DNA of 64,000 nt from Lucinisca nassula (GCA_963580285.1 OY757017.1:116585527-116649526), one strand, 5' to 3'; counted from the first letter of the stretch, positions 11,565 to 20,990 are shown. The notes: generated by a model from the sequence alone, not told the origin. Numbers and translations are program-made.

Positions 11565-14500
11565 ATGAGTATTACAAATACATTTAAAATATCAATATCA
11601 CCCCTTAGGTTACACTCTGCTTCTTCTGTACGGATTCCTCATTCTATTAAGAACTTTAATACTATGTTGCCTTCGGTATTGGTTAGACCCTTAAATTTGT
11701 CTTCTATAACTTCAGTTAATCTCAAAGGAGCAGGCAATACCAATGTTTTTGGGAGTAGTCTTCGTATAAGACTATCTCCTCTCAAATCGCCAATCCTTCG
11801 AAAATATACTAATCCGTGGAAAAGAAGTGGAATGTATCCTAGTATTTCTAAGTGCAATGCCAAGAGGTGCAGATGTTGTTCGCATTTAAGCACTGCGTCT
11901 ACCGTTACTTCATCTGTAAACGGTAGACGCTTCTCTGTAGTTTACATGTCTGATTTGACATGACAGTCTACAGATTTAATTTATCTAATTACTTGACGTG
12001 CTGCAAACTGTAATATGCAGTACGTCGGTCAAACTAACCGCATGCTTAAAACTAGATTTAATGAGCATTATCGTAGAATGAGTAAGCCTAAGAAAACTGA
12101 CACTTTCTTGTACCGTCACTTTCGACGTACAGGTCATTCTGTAAATAACATTGTTATACAACCAGTGAAAAAACTTTATTATGATGCAAATTCTACATCT
12201 AGATTCAAAATAATCAAAAGACATGAAGCTGAATTGAAATGGATTAAATTTTTACAGACCCCTTTTCCACTGGGTTTTAATGACAACATTTATCATGAGG
12301 GTAATATTTCCAGAATGCCGGACTTTGATATTTTCTCACTCCTGGAATGTCGAAAACGCAGAACTAGATCTCACGGCACCAGGAAAAATGGTAACTTTAA
12401 ACGTAAATCACGTGCGTTTAAACGAAACAATACTAGACTGAAGTGACTGTCAATTATATTATTAAATCATGGACGCCACTCTATGCTTTCATTTTTAAGT
12501 TCATTACCCGTTTCTGTTTTACGTCTTCTGGACACCGAGGCGAATAAATTCTACGATAGTTCTCATCAGTTATATGATGCTGCTCTCTTAACTAGAGGCT
12601 ATACTCAGCATACTCTCCGTCCTTACATTGATTCTGAAATTAATCATAAACGCCATTTCTTCAAAATATCCTTCATTAATAAGGGTATGGATTTTATAGA
12701 TTTGCCCAGTATCTTCCGTGAGAGATCGGTGCTTTCTTCCATTCCTGCTTATTTTCAAAATACTGAAACACCTATAATTTGCTATAAATATAACAAACCT
12801 GTTAGATCTATCATTTTTAATTTCAATAAACTTGTTTCAGATCTTGATATTGATACTAATACTCCTGATTCATGTGATTGTAAAAACTCAAAGTATTGCT
12901 ATCCTGCTGCTGGTCATGTAATTACTGGCAATTTGAAAATTATTCCTGATTCTAGGATAAGGAATATAATTTCTAAAGGACCGAAATATCGGTTTCCTTC
13001 TAAAATTGATTTCAGTAAATGTAGAGATGAAATCGCTGCTTCCTTGAATGAATTCGGTAATCGATGGTGTAAGCGAGAGTATGTTGAGCATAAAGCCCTT
13101 AAGGACTGGAAACTTAGCATTTTAAAACTAGTGAATAAACGCATTTCTTTCTATTCTCAAAATACTAACTTATTACCTCCTAAGCCCAAGACGTCTTTAC
13201 GTCATCTTAAACTAGGTATTCAAGAATTTCATAAGAAGTTTGTTTTGGCCCCTGCAGACAAGGCCGCTAACAACGTCGTCGTTGTGTGACGGCTCCACTA
13301 TGTTAACTCGCTTAAGCAGGAGCTTGGTGGTACTAAGGCCTATGAACTTCAGCCTTTAGCTGAAGAGAGAGCTATAGTAGATAAACATGTTTGTCTTTCA
13401 GCCACCAAGTTTGCTGTGTGTGTTAACGAAGGCCAAGACAAGCTTCCTACGCTATACTGGTTACCAAAACTTCATAAAAAACCTTACAAAGCACGGTTTA
13501 TTGCAAATTCTAGCTCTTGCACTACCACTGAACTTTCTAAATTATTAACTTCCTGTCTTACTGCTATTAAAACGCATGTTATTAAATATTGTGATAAAGT
13601 CTTTGAAAGATCAGGAAGAAATCTGTTTTGGTCTATAAAAAATTCGAATGAGGTTTTAAATAAATTGAAATCTAGACATTTTCGTGCTTCTAGTCTGTCT
13701 ACCTACGATTTTTCCACTCTTTACACTACACTTCCTCATAATCTTATAAAAGAAAAGCTTAATGATTTAATTGAATGGGCTTTTCACAGAGAAGATTCTC
13801 TCTATCTTGCATGTAATGTCAGAAATGCATTTTTCACTTCTAAAGAGCATAAGAATTATACACTTTGGTCATGTCAGAAAGTGTGTGATGCCCTCACCTT
13901 TCTACTTGACAATATTTATATTAGATTCGGTACTAAGTTATTTAGACAAATTGTGGGTATTCCGATGGGTACTAATTGCGCACCTCTTGTGGCTGATCTG
14001 TGCTTGTATTGTTATGAAAGAGACTTCATTTTGTCGCTTTCCATTGATAACCAATCTGAAATTATTGAAGCTTTTAGCTCTACTTCTAGATATTTAGATG
14101 ATTTATTAAATATTGATAATACCTATTTTGATGGTTTGATCAGTCAGATTTACCCCCTAGAACTTCAGTTAAATAAAGCAAATTCTTCTGATACCGAGGC
14201 CCCGTTTTTGGATTTACATCTATCTATTGTAGATGGATTTATTTCGTGCAAAATTTATGATAAACGCGATGACTTTGATTTTGAGATTGTAAATTTTCCT
14301 TTTTTGGATGGTGATGTTCCTCGTGCGCCATCCTATGGCGTTTATATTTCGCAATTAATTCGATTTGCTAGAGTGTGTAGTCATGTTACTGACTTCAACA
14401 CTCGTAATAAATTATTAACGGCTAAACTCCTTAATCAGGGTTATCGGTACCATAAACTACGCAAAGCCTTTTCAAAATTTTATAGACGCCATTCTGATTT

Positions 14501-14789
14501 AATTTCAAAATTCAATATTGGACTTAAATCTCTTCTGCAACAAGGTCTATCGGAACCCGAATTTTATGGTGACTTAGTATATAAATTCAGAAAAATACAT
14601 AACCGCAATGACTTCAGCACCCAATTTCGTAAAATCATTCTTCGATATAAAAAGATTGGGTACAACATGGATATTATACGACAGACTGCATGCATGGTAG
14701 TTAACCCAATCACGGTTGGCAACTTTGCTTCCCTCTTTAATTGCACGCCGGTGGGTCAGGCCTCAGATTCTATGACGGCTCCAACGTAA
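11565..14789 (+). CDS. Naiad-clade Penelope-like polyprotein (GIY-YIG + RT) with four in-frame UGA codons
   Basis: Retroelement protein of 1074 codons that would nick target DNA and reverse-transcribe the element RNA there. Residues 1-118 are a basic leader with a Cys cluster (97-105, KCNAKRCRCC in context). The GIY-YIG nuclease follows: LIYLI (138-142), YVGQT (153-157), Arg164 and NEH (166-168), then RHFRRTGH. The linker has the CxC motif CDC at 437-439. The reverse transcriptase has LPKLHKKPYKARF from 633, motif A YDFSTLY (Asp715), motif B GIPMGTNCAP (798) and motif C YLDD (843-846). Nuclease before RT marks the Naiad-type permuted order. The frame is continuous but for TGA at codons 133, 144, 294 and 575, read here as selenocysteine. 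The start is the first in-frame ATG, with A at -3. It ends in TAA inside a SECIS-like hairpin. The alternative is a pseudogene with four stops that are all TGA by chance, which I consider unlikely. Confidence 0.88.
11961..11963 (+). other. In-frame UGA, codon 133 (candidate Sec)
   Basis: Follows YMSDLT and is ten residues before the next UGA (U-x10-U). In GIY-YIG domains of Penelope-like elements a Cys commonly sits about ten residues ahead of the Cys following LIYLIT, so this TGA probably replaces a Cys codon. The Cys equivalence is from memory of the family, not an alignment. Confidence 0.7.
11994..11996 (+). other. In-frame UGA, codon 144 (candidate Sec)
   Basis: Directly follows LIYLIT in the endonuclease, where the Cys of the CCHH metal-binding set is expected. 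Cys149 lies five residues later. No other copy in this window reaches this far 5'. Confidence 0.72.
12444..12446 (+). other. In-frame UGA, codon 294 (candidate Sec)
   Basis: Context TRLK-UGA-LSIILLNHGRHS. The minus-strand copy C, 49 kb away, keeps the same TGA in the same context (about 61864) although it has acquired frameshifts elsewhere. Confidence 0.75.
13287..13289 (+). other. In-frame UGA, codon 575 (candidate Sec)
   Basis: Context NNVVVV-UGA-RLHYVN, at the N-terminal side of the RT fingers. All three copies that cover this site have TGA: here, copy B at 15529-15531, and copy C at 61020-61022 (minus). A Cys or Trp is the expected standard residue (recollection of related proteins). Confidence 0.8.
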
Positions 14790-14833
14790 AGGCTTATCGA
14801 AAATTATAAAGATAATGTTGGTTGGTGCCTGAT
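14772..14833 (+). promoter_or_regulatory. SECIS-like hairpin overlapping the stop codon, copy A
   Basis: Layout: ATGA (14772-14775); stem 5' arm GGCTCCAAC (14777-14785); AAA bulge (14788-14790); mini-stem TTATC/GATAA (14794-14798 with 14811-14815); stem 3' arm GTTGGTGCC (14821-14829); TGAT (14830-14833). UGAC facing UGAU gives the tandem G-A quartet of eukaryotic SECIS. The 12 bases from the quartet to the AAA are within the usual range, and the second mini-stem makes it form 2. The TAA stop (14787-14789) lies in the apical part, so the element is half coding. Eight of nine stem pairs form, with a central U-U mismatch that copies D and I keep. Confidence 0.8.
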
Positions 14834-15357
14834 GCTCTGTCTCTGGTCGGGCTCATCGGAGTCTAACTGTTGGTTTTCTTTTGCTCCAGCATTTCTGTGG
14901 TTTCTTGCTGTCGAGTCCTCACCGTTGTCTCACCTCCGTGGTTCTTTGATTTTTGTGTTCACGGAGATGTTGCACTGATGAGTTAGGAGGCCTTCATGCG
15001 GACTGAACAAATTATTTGTCTAAATCGCGACGGAAGTAAGGGCGAGGATTGTGGCCACGTAAAATCGATTTAAGCCCCCCAGTGGAAATCTTCCACTGAC
15101 CGTTCCAAGGCGGCTCTTCTGTGGCGATTTATTTATGTTGTTGTTTGTTACTTACTGTGTGTATCACTTGTGTCTTTTGGTTTTGGATGGCCATATGGCC
15201 ATTTTGTGGGAAAGTAACTGTCCTTATGGCCTTCCTTTGTTTAGGTTTCCATTATGGTCTGGTCGCTTAATGTTTGTATTTCTTTCCCTTTGGTGTCTTT
15301 TATGGGTGGAGTAAGTTAATTGTATCAATTCCTGATCTTTGTTTTACTTCTACTTTT
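14834..15357 (+). mobile_element. Naiad copy A: 3' untranslated region (subfamily 1)
   Basis: About 525 bases ending CTGATCTTTGTTTTACTTC. It includes conserved blocks GTTGCACTGATGAG, AACAAATTATTTGTC, AAGGGCGAGGATTGTGGCC and CATATGGCCATTTTGTGG. This 3' end is the most frequent sequence in the window, recurring about 20 times, mostly without coding sequence. It joins copy B directly, head to tail. Confidence 0.85.
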
Positions 15358-17003
15358 AACATTTTAAAACTAGGGAGTAAACGCATTTATTTCTATTCTC
15401 AAAATACTAACTTGTAACCTCCTAAGCCTAAGACGTATTTACGTCATCCTAAACTAGATATTCAAGAATTTCATAAGAAGTTTGTTTTGGCCCCTGGAGA
15501 CAAGGCCGCTAACAACGTCGTCGTCGTGTGACGGCTCCACAATGTTAACACGCTTAAGCAGGAGCTTGATGGTACTAAGGCCTATGAACTGCAGCCTTTA
15601 GCTGAAGAGAGAGCTATAGTAGATGAACATATTTGTCATTCAGCCACCAAATTTGCTGTGTGTGTTACAGAAGGCCAAGACAAGCTTCCCACGCTATACT
15701 GGTTACCAAAACTTCATAGAAGACCTTACAAAACACGGTTTATTGCAAGTTCTCGCTCTTGCACTACCACTGAACTTTCTAAATTATTAACATCCCGTCT
15801 TACTGCTATTAAAACGCATGTGATTAAATATTGTGATAAAGTCTTTGAAAGATCAGGAAGAAATCTGTTTTGGTCTATAAAAAATGAAATCCAGACGTTT
15901 TCGTGCTTCCAGTCTGTCTACTTATGATTTTTTCCACTCTTTACACTACACTACCTCATAATCTTATAAAAGAAAAGCTTAATGATTTAATTGAATGGGC
16001 TTTTCACAGAGAATATTCTCTCTATCTTGCATGTAATGTCAGAAATGCATTTTTCACTTCTTAAGAGCATAAGAATTATACACTTTGGTCATGTCAGAAA
16101 GTGTGTGATGCCCTCACCTTTCTACTTGACAATATTTATATTAGGTTCGGTACTAAGTTATTTAGACAAAGTGTGGGTATTCCGATGGGTACGAATTGCG
16201 AACCTCTTGTGGCTGATCTGTTCTTGTATTGTTATGAAAGAGACTTCATGTTGTTTCATTGATAACCAATCTGAAATTATTGAAGCTTTTAGTTCTACTT
16301 CTAGATATTTAGATGATTTATTAAATATTGACAATACTTACTTTGATGGTTTGATCAGTCAGATTTATTCCCTAGAACGTCAGTTAAACAAGGCAAATTC
16401 CTCTGATACCGAGGCCCCCTTTTTGGCTGTACATGTATCTATTGTAGATGGATTTGTTTCTTGTAAAATCTATGATAAACGTGATGATTTTGATTTCGAG
16501 ATTGTAAATTTTCCTTTTTTGCAGGGTGATGTTCCTCGTGCGACATCGGACGGGGTTTATATTTCGCAGTTAATTTGATTCGCTAGAGTGTCTAGTCATG
16601 TATCCGACTTCAACACTCGTAATAAATTATTAACCGCTAAACTTCTTAATCAGGGGTATCGGTATCATAAACTACGTAAAGCCTTTTCTAAGTTTTATAG
16701 ACGTCATTCTGATTTGGTTTCAAAATTCAATGTTGGACTTAAAACACTTCTGCAACAAGGCCTATCGGAACCCGCATTCTATGGTGACTTAGTATATAAA
16801 TTTAGAAAATACACGCCTGAAATGACTTAAGTACCCAATTTCGTAGAATCGTTCGTCGATATATAAAGATTGGGTTCAACATAAATGTTATAAAACAGAC
16901 TGCATGCATGGTGGTTAACCCAATCACGGTTGGCAACTTTGATTCCCTCTTTGATTGCACACCGGTGGATCGGGCTTAAGATTATATGACGGTTCCAGCG
17001 TAA
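15358..17003 (+). pseudogene. Naiad copy B: 5'-truncated reverse transcriptase
   Basis: Starts inside the RT N-terminal region (equivalent to about 13117 in copy A) and runs to the TAA at 17001-17003. It keeps NNVVVV-TGA-RLH (TGA 15529-15531), LPKLHRRPYK, the motif B region (16170-16200, decayed) and YLDDLLNIDN. Disabling lesions are a TAA near 15413, a deletion near 15890 that changes frame, a TAA where copy A has AAA (about 16061), and TGA for an Arg CGA at about 16576. Identity to copy A is high, so it inserted or was copied recently, then decayed. It lies directly after copy A's 3' end, a tandem arrangement common in Penelope-like elements. Confidence 0.9.
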
Positions 17004-17060
17004 AAACATAAATGGAATTTTAATTTATTTTAGTATTCTTTATGGTGGTTGGCGCCTGAT
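16986..17060 (+). promoter_or_regulatory. SECIS-like hairpin, copy B
   Basis: ATGA, stem GGTTCCAGC (16991-16999), A-rich bulge, a long apical hairpin closed by CATAA/TTATG, stem GTTGGCGCC (17048-17056), TGAT (17057-17060). The stem survives with G-U wobbles although the sequence differs from copy A. Confidence 0.65.
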
Positions 17061-17425
17061 CCTCCGTCTTTGGTCGGGCCCCTCGGAGTCTAACTGTTTG
17101 TTTTCTTTTGCTCCAGCAATTCTGTTGTTGTATGCTGTCGAGTCCTCAACCTTGTTTCATCTCTGTAGTTTTTTTTATTTGTGTGTTCTCGGAGATGATA
17201 CACTGATGAGTTAGGACGCCTTCATGCGGGCTAAACAAAATAAGTGTATACCGCGACAGAGGGAAGGGCGAGGATTATGGCCATGCAAAATCGATTTAAG
17301 CCCCCCAGTGGAATCCTTTCCACTGACCGTTCCAAGGCTGTTCTTCTGTGGCGGTTTATTTATGTTGTTGTTTGTTGCTTACTGTGTGTATCACTAGTGC
17401 CTTTTTATTTTGGATGGTCATTTGG
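17061..17425 (+). mobile_element. Naiad copy B: 3' UTR, 3'-truncated
   Basis: Matches copy A's 3' UTR up to TTTTGGATGGTCATTTGGC, then breaks off into a minus-strand Naiad fragment. The normal terminal ~120 bases are missing. Confidence 0.8.
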
Positions 17426-17520
17426 CAATATTTAATAAATTACTAAATAACTAGAAGTAGAGCTAAAAGCTTCAATAATTTCATTAATTTCAGATTGGAT
17501 ATCGATAGAAAGCGACAACA
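17426..17520 (-). pseudogene. Naiad RT fragment at inversion junction
   Basis: Minus-strand piece of RT motif C and upstream (equivalent to 14031-14120 of copy A, ending at the YLDD segment). It lies between the broken 3' UTR of copy B and the 3' end of copy E. Confidence 0.8.
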
Positions 17521-18059
17521 TGAAAAGTAGAAGTAAAACAAAGATCAGGAATGGATACAATTAACTTACTCCACCAATAAAAGACACCAAAGGGAAAGAA
17601 ATGCAAACATTAAGCGACCAGACCATAATGGAAACCTAAACAAAGGAAGGCCATAAGGACAGTTACTTTCCCACAAAATGGCCATATGGCCATCCAAAAT
17701 TAAAAGACACAAGTGATACACAAAGTAAGTAACAAACAACAACATAAATAAATCGCCACAGAAGAGCCGCCTTGGAACGGTCAGTGGAAGATTTCCACTG
17801 GGGGTGGGGGGGGGGGGGCTTAAATCGATTTTACGTGGCCACAATCCTCGGCCTTACTTCCGTCGCGATTTAGACAAATAATTTGTTCAGTCCGCATGAA
17901 GGCCTCCTAACTCATCAGTGCAACATCTCCGTGAACACAAAAATCAAAGAACCACAGAGGTGAGACAACGGTGAGGACTCGACAGCAAGAAACCACTGAA
18001 ATGCTTGAGCAAAAGAAAACCAACAGTTAGACTCCGATGGGCCCGACCAGAGACAGAGC
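17521..18059 (-). mobile_element. Naiad copy E: 3' UTR (subfamily 1)
   Basis: Complete subfamily 1 3' UTR in inverted orientation relative to copies A and B. Contains a G-run at 17802-17818. Confidence 0.85.
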
Positions 18060-18133
18060 ATCAGGCACCAACCAACATTACCTTGAATTAGATCTCTCTA
18101 ATTCTCAATAAGCCTTTACGTTGGAGCCGTCAT
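18060..18133 (-). promoter_or_regulatory. SECIS-like hairpin, copy E
   Basis: Same core as copy A (GGCTCCAAC / GTTGGTGCC, ATGA and TGAT). The apical insert is a different strong hairpin, GAATTAGA-gaga-TCTAATTC on the element strand. Confidence 0.75.
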
Positions 18134-18358
18134 AGAATCTGAGGCCTGACCCACCGGCGTGCAATTAAAGAGGGAAGCAAAGTTGCCAACCGTGATTGGG
18201 TTAACTACCATGCATGCAGTCTGTCGTATAATATCCATATATGAAGTCTCTTTCATAACAATACAAGAACAGATCAGCCACAAGAGGTGCGCAATTCGTA
18301 CCCATCGGAATACCCACAATTTGTCTAAATAACTTAGTACCGAATCTAATATAAATAA
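18117..18358 (-). pseudogene. Naiad copy E: RT with internal deletion
   Basis: C-terminal RT coding remnant, minus strand. The last 40 codons (MDIIRQTACMVVNPITVGNF in context) are fused to the motif B segment VFRWVRIAHLLW (frame-shifted reading of GIPMGTNCAPL). A deletion removed everything between, including YLDD. Truncated near 18358. Confidence 0.85.
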
Positions 18359-18477
18359 GGTCTACGTTTGTAGCAATTAATTTGCCCTTAAGAAGGTCTT
18401 CGCCTGATAGAGGTAAAATGTTCCTTTACAGGTCTATGTTCGCTGGTGAGAGTTTGCTCTGTAGTAGGTTTGTTTAT

Positions 18478-18680
18478 TTGTCTGTTTGTTTGGTTTGTTT
18501 TGAGAATTAATGTCCCCTTCAACACTATAAAAGACAATATGGAGATGTTGCTTCCAATTTCGTGGGACTTCTACCCAACAAAGAGATAAAATCACTACTC
18601 AAGCACTGCCGCCCTATGAAACCAATAGGGCTACGCATGGGCGGTTCGGCTCGCACCGCTTTGCAATGGCAGGCTTATTT
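18478..18680 (-). repeat. SINE-like repeat (GACGTTAAACCTC type), partial
   Basis: Minus-strand partial copy of a ~310-bp interspersed repeat whose 3' end reads GACGTTAAACCTCAAA followed by CAAA units. Recognisable blocks: GTTGCTTCCAATTTCGTGGG, CCCTATGAAACCAATAGG, GGTTCGGCTCGCACCGCTTT. Confidence 0.65.
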
Positions 18681-18684
18681 GAAA

Positions 18685-19025
18685 ATGAGGACTGCACAAA
18701 TTATTTGTCTAAATCGCGACAGAAGTAAGGGCGAGGATTGTGGCCACGTAAAATCGATTTAAGCCCCCAAGTGGAATTCGTTTACGCTGATGGTTCCAAG
18801 GCGGTTCTTCTGTCGAGGTTTATTTTTGTTATGGTTTGTGTCGCTTAAATTATTTTAATTTGGATAGCCATTTTGTGGGAAATTAACTGTCCTTTTTGGC
18901 TTTCCGCTGTTGATGTTTCCAATGGGGTCTATTGTTTCATGTTTGTGTTTCTTTCCAGTTGGTGCCTCTGATGGGAGCTGTGGGTTAATTATATCGATTC
19001 CTGATTATTGCCGCCACTTCTATTT
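18685..19025 (+). mobile_element. Solo Naiad 3' end (subfamily 2)
   Basis: Starts at GACTGCACAAATTATTTGTC and ends CCTGATTATTGCCGCCACTTC. No coding portion remains. Confidence 0.8.
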
Positions 19026-19044
19026 TTATTTGGAAATCTTTGAG

Positions 19045-19185
19045 GGTCACTGTTGAGGCCTTATTAGCCGAAACTAGCTTGTCTGGCCCAGAAAACATAT
19101 AAACTCCATATTTTCAAGTTTTGTTGTGTATTCCTTGCTTCCAAAGGATGATCCTTTCTAGAACATATTATATTCTCTAAGTGGT
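19045..19185 (-). repeat. Interspersed repeat (TCTGGGCCAGAC type)
   Basis: Contains GCCGAAACTAGCTTGTCTGG and, further on, GGATGATCCTTTC. The same segments in the opposite orientation occur at 41940-42080 and again, shortened, at 42230-42345. Nature unknown. Confidence 0.5.
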
Positions 19186-19194
19186 TTACTGTAC

Positions 19195-19590
19195 TCTTGT
19201 GCGGCCGGTTTCAGCTCTGTGTGGAAGCATCATGCAATGCAGCCAATCTACTTCTTCAAGCCCCGATGGGCGCCCCCGCCCATAGGGGCTTGAAGAAATA
19301 TATGGGCTGCACGATGCTTCCACACAGAGCTGAATCCGGCCCGCACACTAGTACTGGTAAACCGCTTAGAGGCTCTTAGAGGCTCTAAGCCTTTCCAGGA
19401 ACTGCGGTGCGTGGCGGACCGTCCATGCTAATAATCCCTATTTGTTTCATTGGGCGACAGGGCTTGAGATGTCATTTCATCTCAATGTCGGGTAAAAGTC
19501 CCACAAAATTGGAAGCAACGTCTCTAAAATGACCTTTACAGTGTTGACGGGGACGTTAAACCTCAAATCAAACAAACAAATCAAGCCCCG
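19195..19590 (+). repeat. SINE-like repeat, inverted head-to-head pair
   Basis: A nearly full plus-strand copy (about 19278-19590, ending in CAAATCAAACAAACAAA) faces an inverted head fragment (19200-19267). Together they make a palindrome with TCAGCTCTGTGTGGAAGCAT mirrored by ATGCTTCCACACAGAGCTGA. Confidence 0.75.
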
Positions 19591-19727
19591 ATGGGTGGAG
19601 GCAGTCTTTAGGAGATATTTTTTTTGTTGTTGTTGTTTTTTGTAGTTATCTTGTTCCTTATGATGTTTGCGTTTATTGAAGTGTATCAGTCCTTATGAGG
19701 CATATAGAGGATATTTGATTTTTTTCA

Positions 19728-19865
19728 GTGTAAGATCGAATTTTATTTCATCGAATGAACACCAAAACTGTTATTTTCACGAGTGGCGTAGCCACGAGTG
19801 AAAATAGCAGTATTGGTGTTCATGAGTGAAATAAAATTTGATCTTGCACTGAAAAAATCAAATTT
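19728..19865. mobile_element. Foldback MITE
   Basis: Inverted repeat with TGATTTTTTTCAGTGTAAGA mirrored by TCTTGCACTGAAAAAATCA, and an inner hairpin GAGTGGCGTAGCCACGAGTG. Related palindromic bits (CACTGTTTGAAACAGTG at about 20313) lie downstream to 20350. Confidence 0.7.
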
Positions 19866-20639
19866 TCTGTTTCGTACATGCTTCAAAAGGCAATATTTAG
19901 CGTCTTAAATGGTGTCGCTCACATTTGGAGAAAATTATCTTTGTTCCTGTTCGTTTCGCGTCAATTTAGTGGTGTCCATCGTGTTTAGTGGGTATACTAT
20001 TGGGTGTAAACTGACAGTTTGCACCTGAGAAATGGCCCGGGATGGTATTATTATGAATGATTAATGAAATAATTGAGAGAGTAGTTTTCCAAAGAAGTTG
20101 CTGGCAAGTCTAACGTCGCGCGACAAAAGACGTGACGCCAGTGTCATAAATGACGTCAGTAACGTCCCCGTTACACATGAACGGGCTATGCGTCAATGAG
20201 AACACATTTCAGTATTGTTCAGTTATCTGACAAAGATAAAATTGAAATTAGAGTTAGATTTGAAGAAAAAAGTAGTCCCAAACAGTGAAAAATAAAAAAT
20301 CGTTTTTTCACTGTTTGAAACAGTGAAAATATCGATTTATATTTCACTGATAAATCTCTATCATCCATTGAAAAGCATGTAAGAAACCCTTCTTGCTGAT
20401 AATTTGCTTCTTAGGAGATCTACGCTTGTTGGAGTGAATTTCCTCCATAGAAGTCGTTCACTTGTTAGAAAGAATTTGGTCCATTTGGATGCCTTGGCGT
20501 TGTAGTGGGTTTGCACTGACGGAAAAATAAGCCAAAAAAAATGATGGCAATACTCAGCTATCGACACAATAACCCCACACCCCCACCCAAGACATCGAAG
20601 GGGAATTCACAGGAACAGAAATTAACATTTCTATAATGA
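19866..20639. other. No gene recognised
   Basis: AT-rich, with a hairpin around 20277-20330 built on AAACAGTGAAAA. No coding similarity seen. Confidence 0.4.
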
Positions 20640-20990
20640 AAACAGCGCCGGCCGAAAGTCAAAAAGCAGTGTTTTTTTTCAACAAAATGATCAAACGGTT
20701 ATACAAAATATAAAGGTAATAGCAATACGCACAAGAAAAGACGAACTATAGCAATAATAACCGACAGAATAACCGCCTTGGAACGGTCAGTAAAACGTTT
20801 TTATTTTGTGCTTGTTTTTTTAACTGTAGGCTTAAATCGATTTGACGTGACCACAATTCTCGCCCTTGGTTCTGTCGCAGTTTAGACAAATAATTAAGTC
20901 AGTGTTCATCAGTGCAACATCTCTGCGAATATAAAAATCAAACGAATACAGAGATTAAACAGCGATTAGGACTCGACTGCATGAAACTAG
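20640..20990 (-). mobile_element. Naiad copy F: old 3' UTR, part 1
   Basis: Diverged minus-strand 3' UTR (ACCGCCTTGGAACGGTCAGT, AGGCTTAAATCGATTTGACG). It is interrupted at about 20990 by another element and resumes at 21777. Confidence 0.7.

Noticed and set aside
12483..14789. Treating the endonuclease and RT parts of copy A as two or more separate genes
   Set aside because: All segments from 11565 to 14789 are in the same frame and are separated only by single TGAs. The homologous architecture is one polyprotein, and two of the TGAs recur in other copies.
14978..15020. Canonical hammerhead ribozyme in the Naiad 3' UTR
   Set aside because: CTGATGAG and GTC are present, but stem II does not form well and the GAAA box is GAAC. 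Listed only as a hammerhead-like finding.
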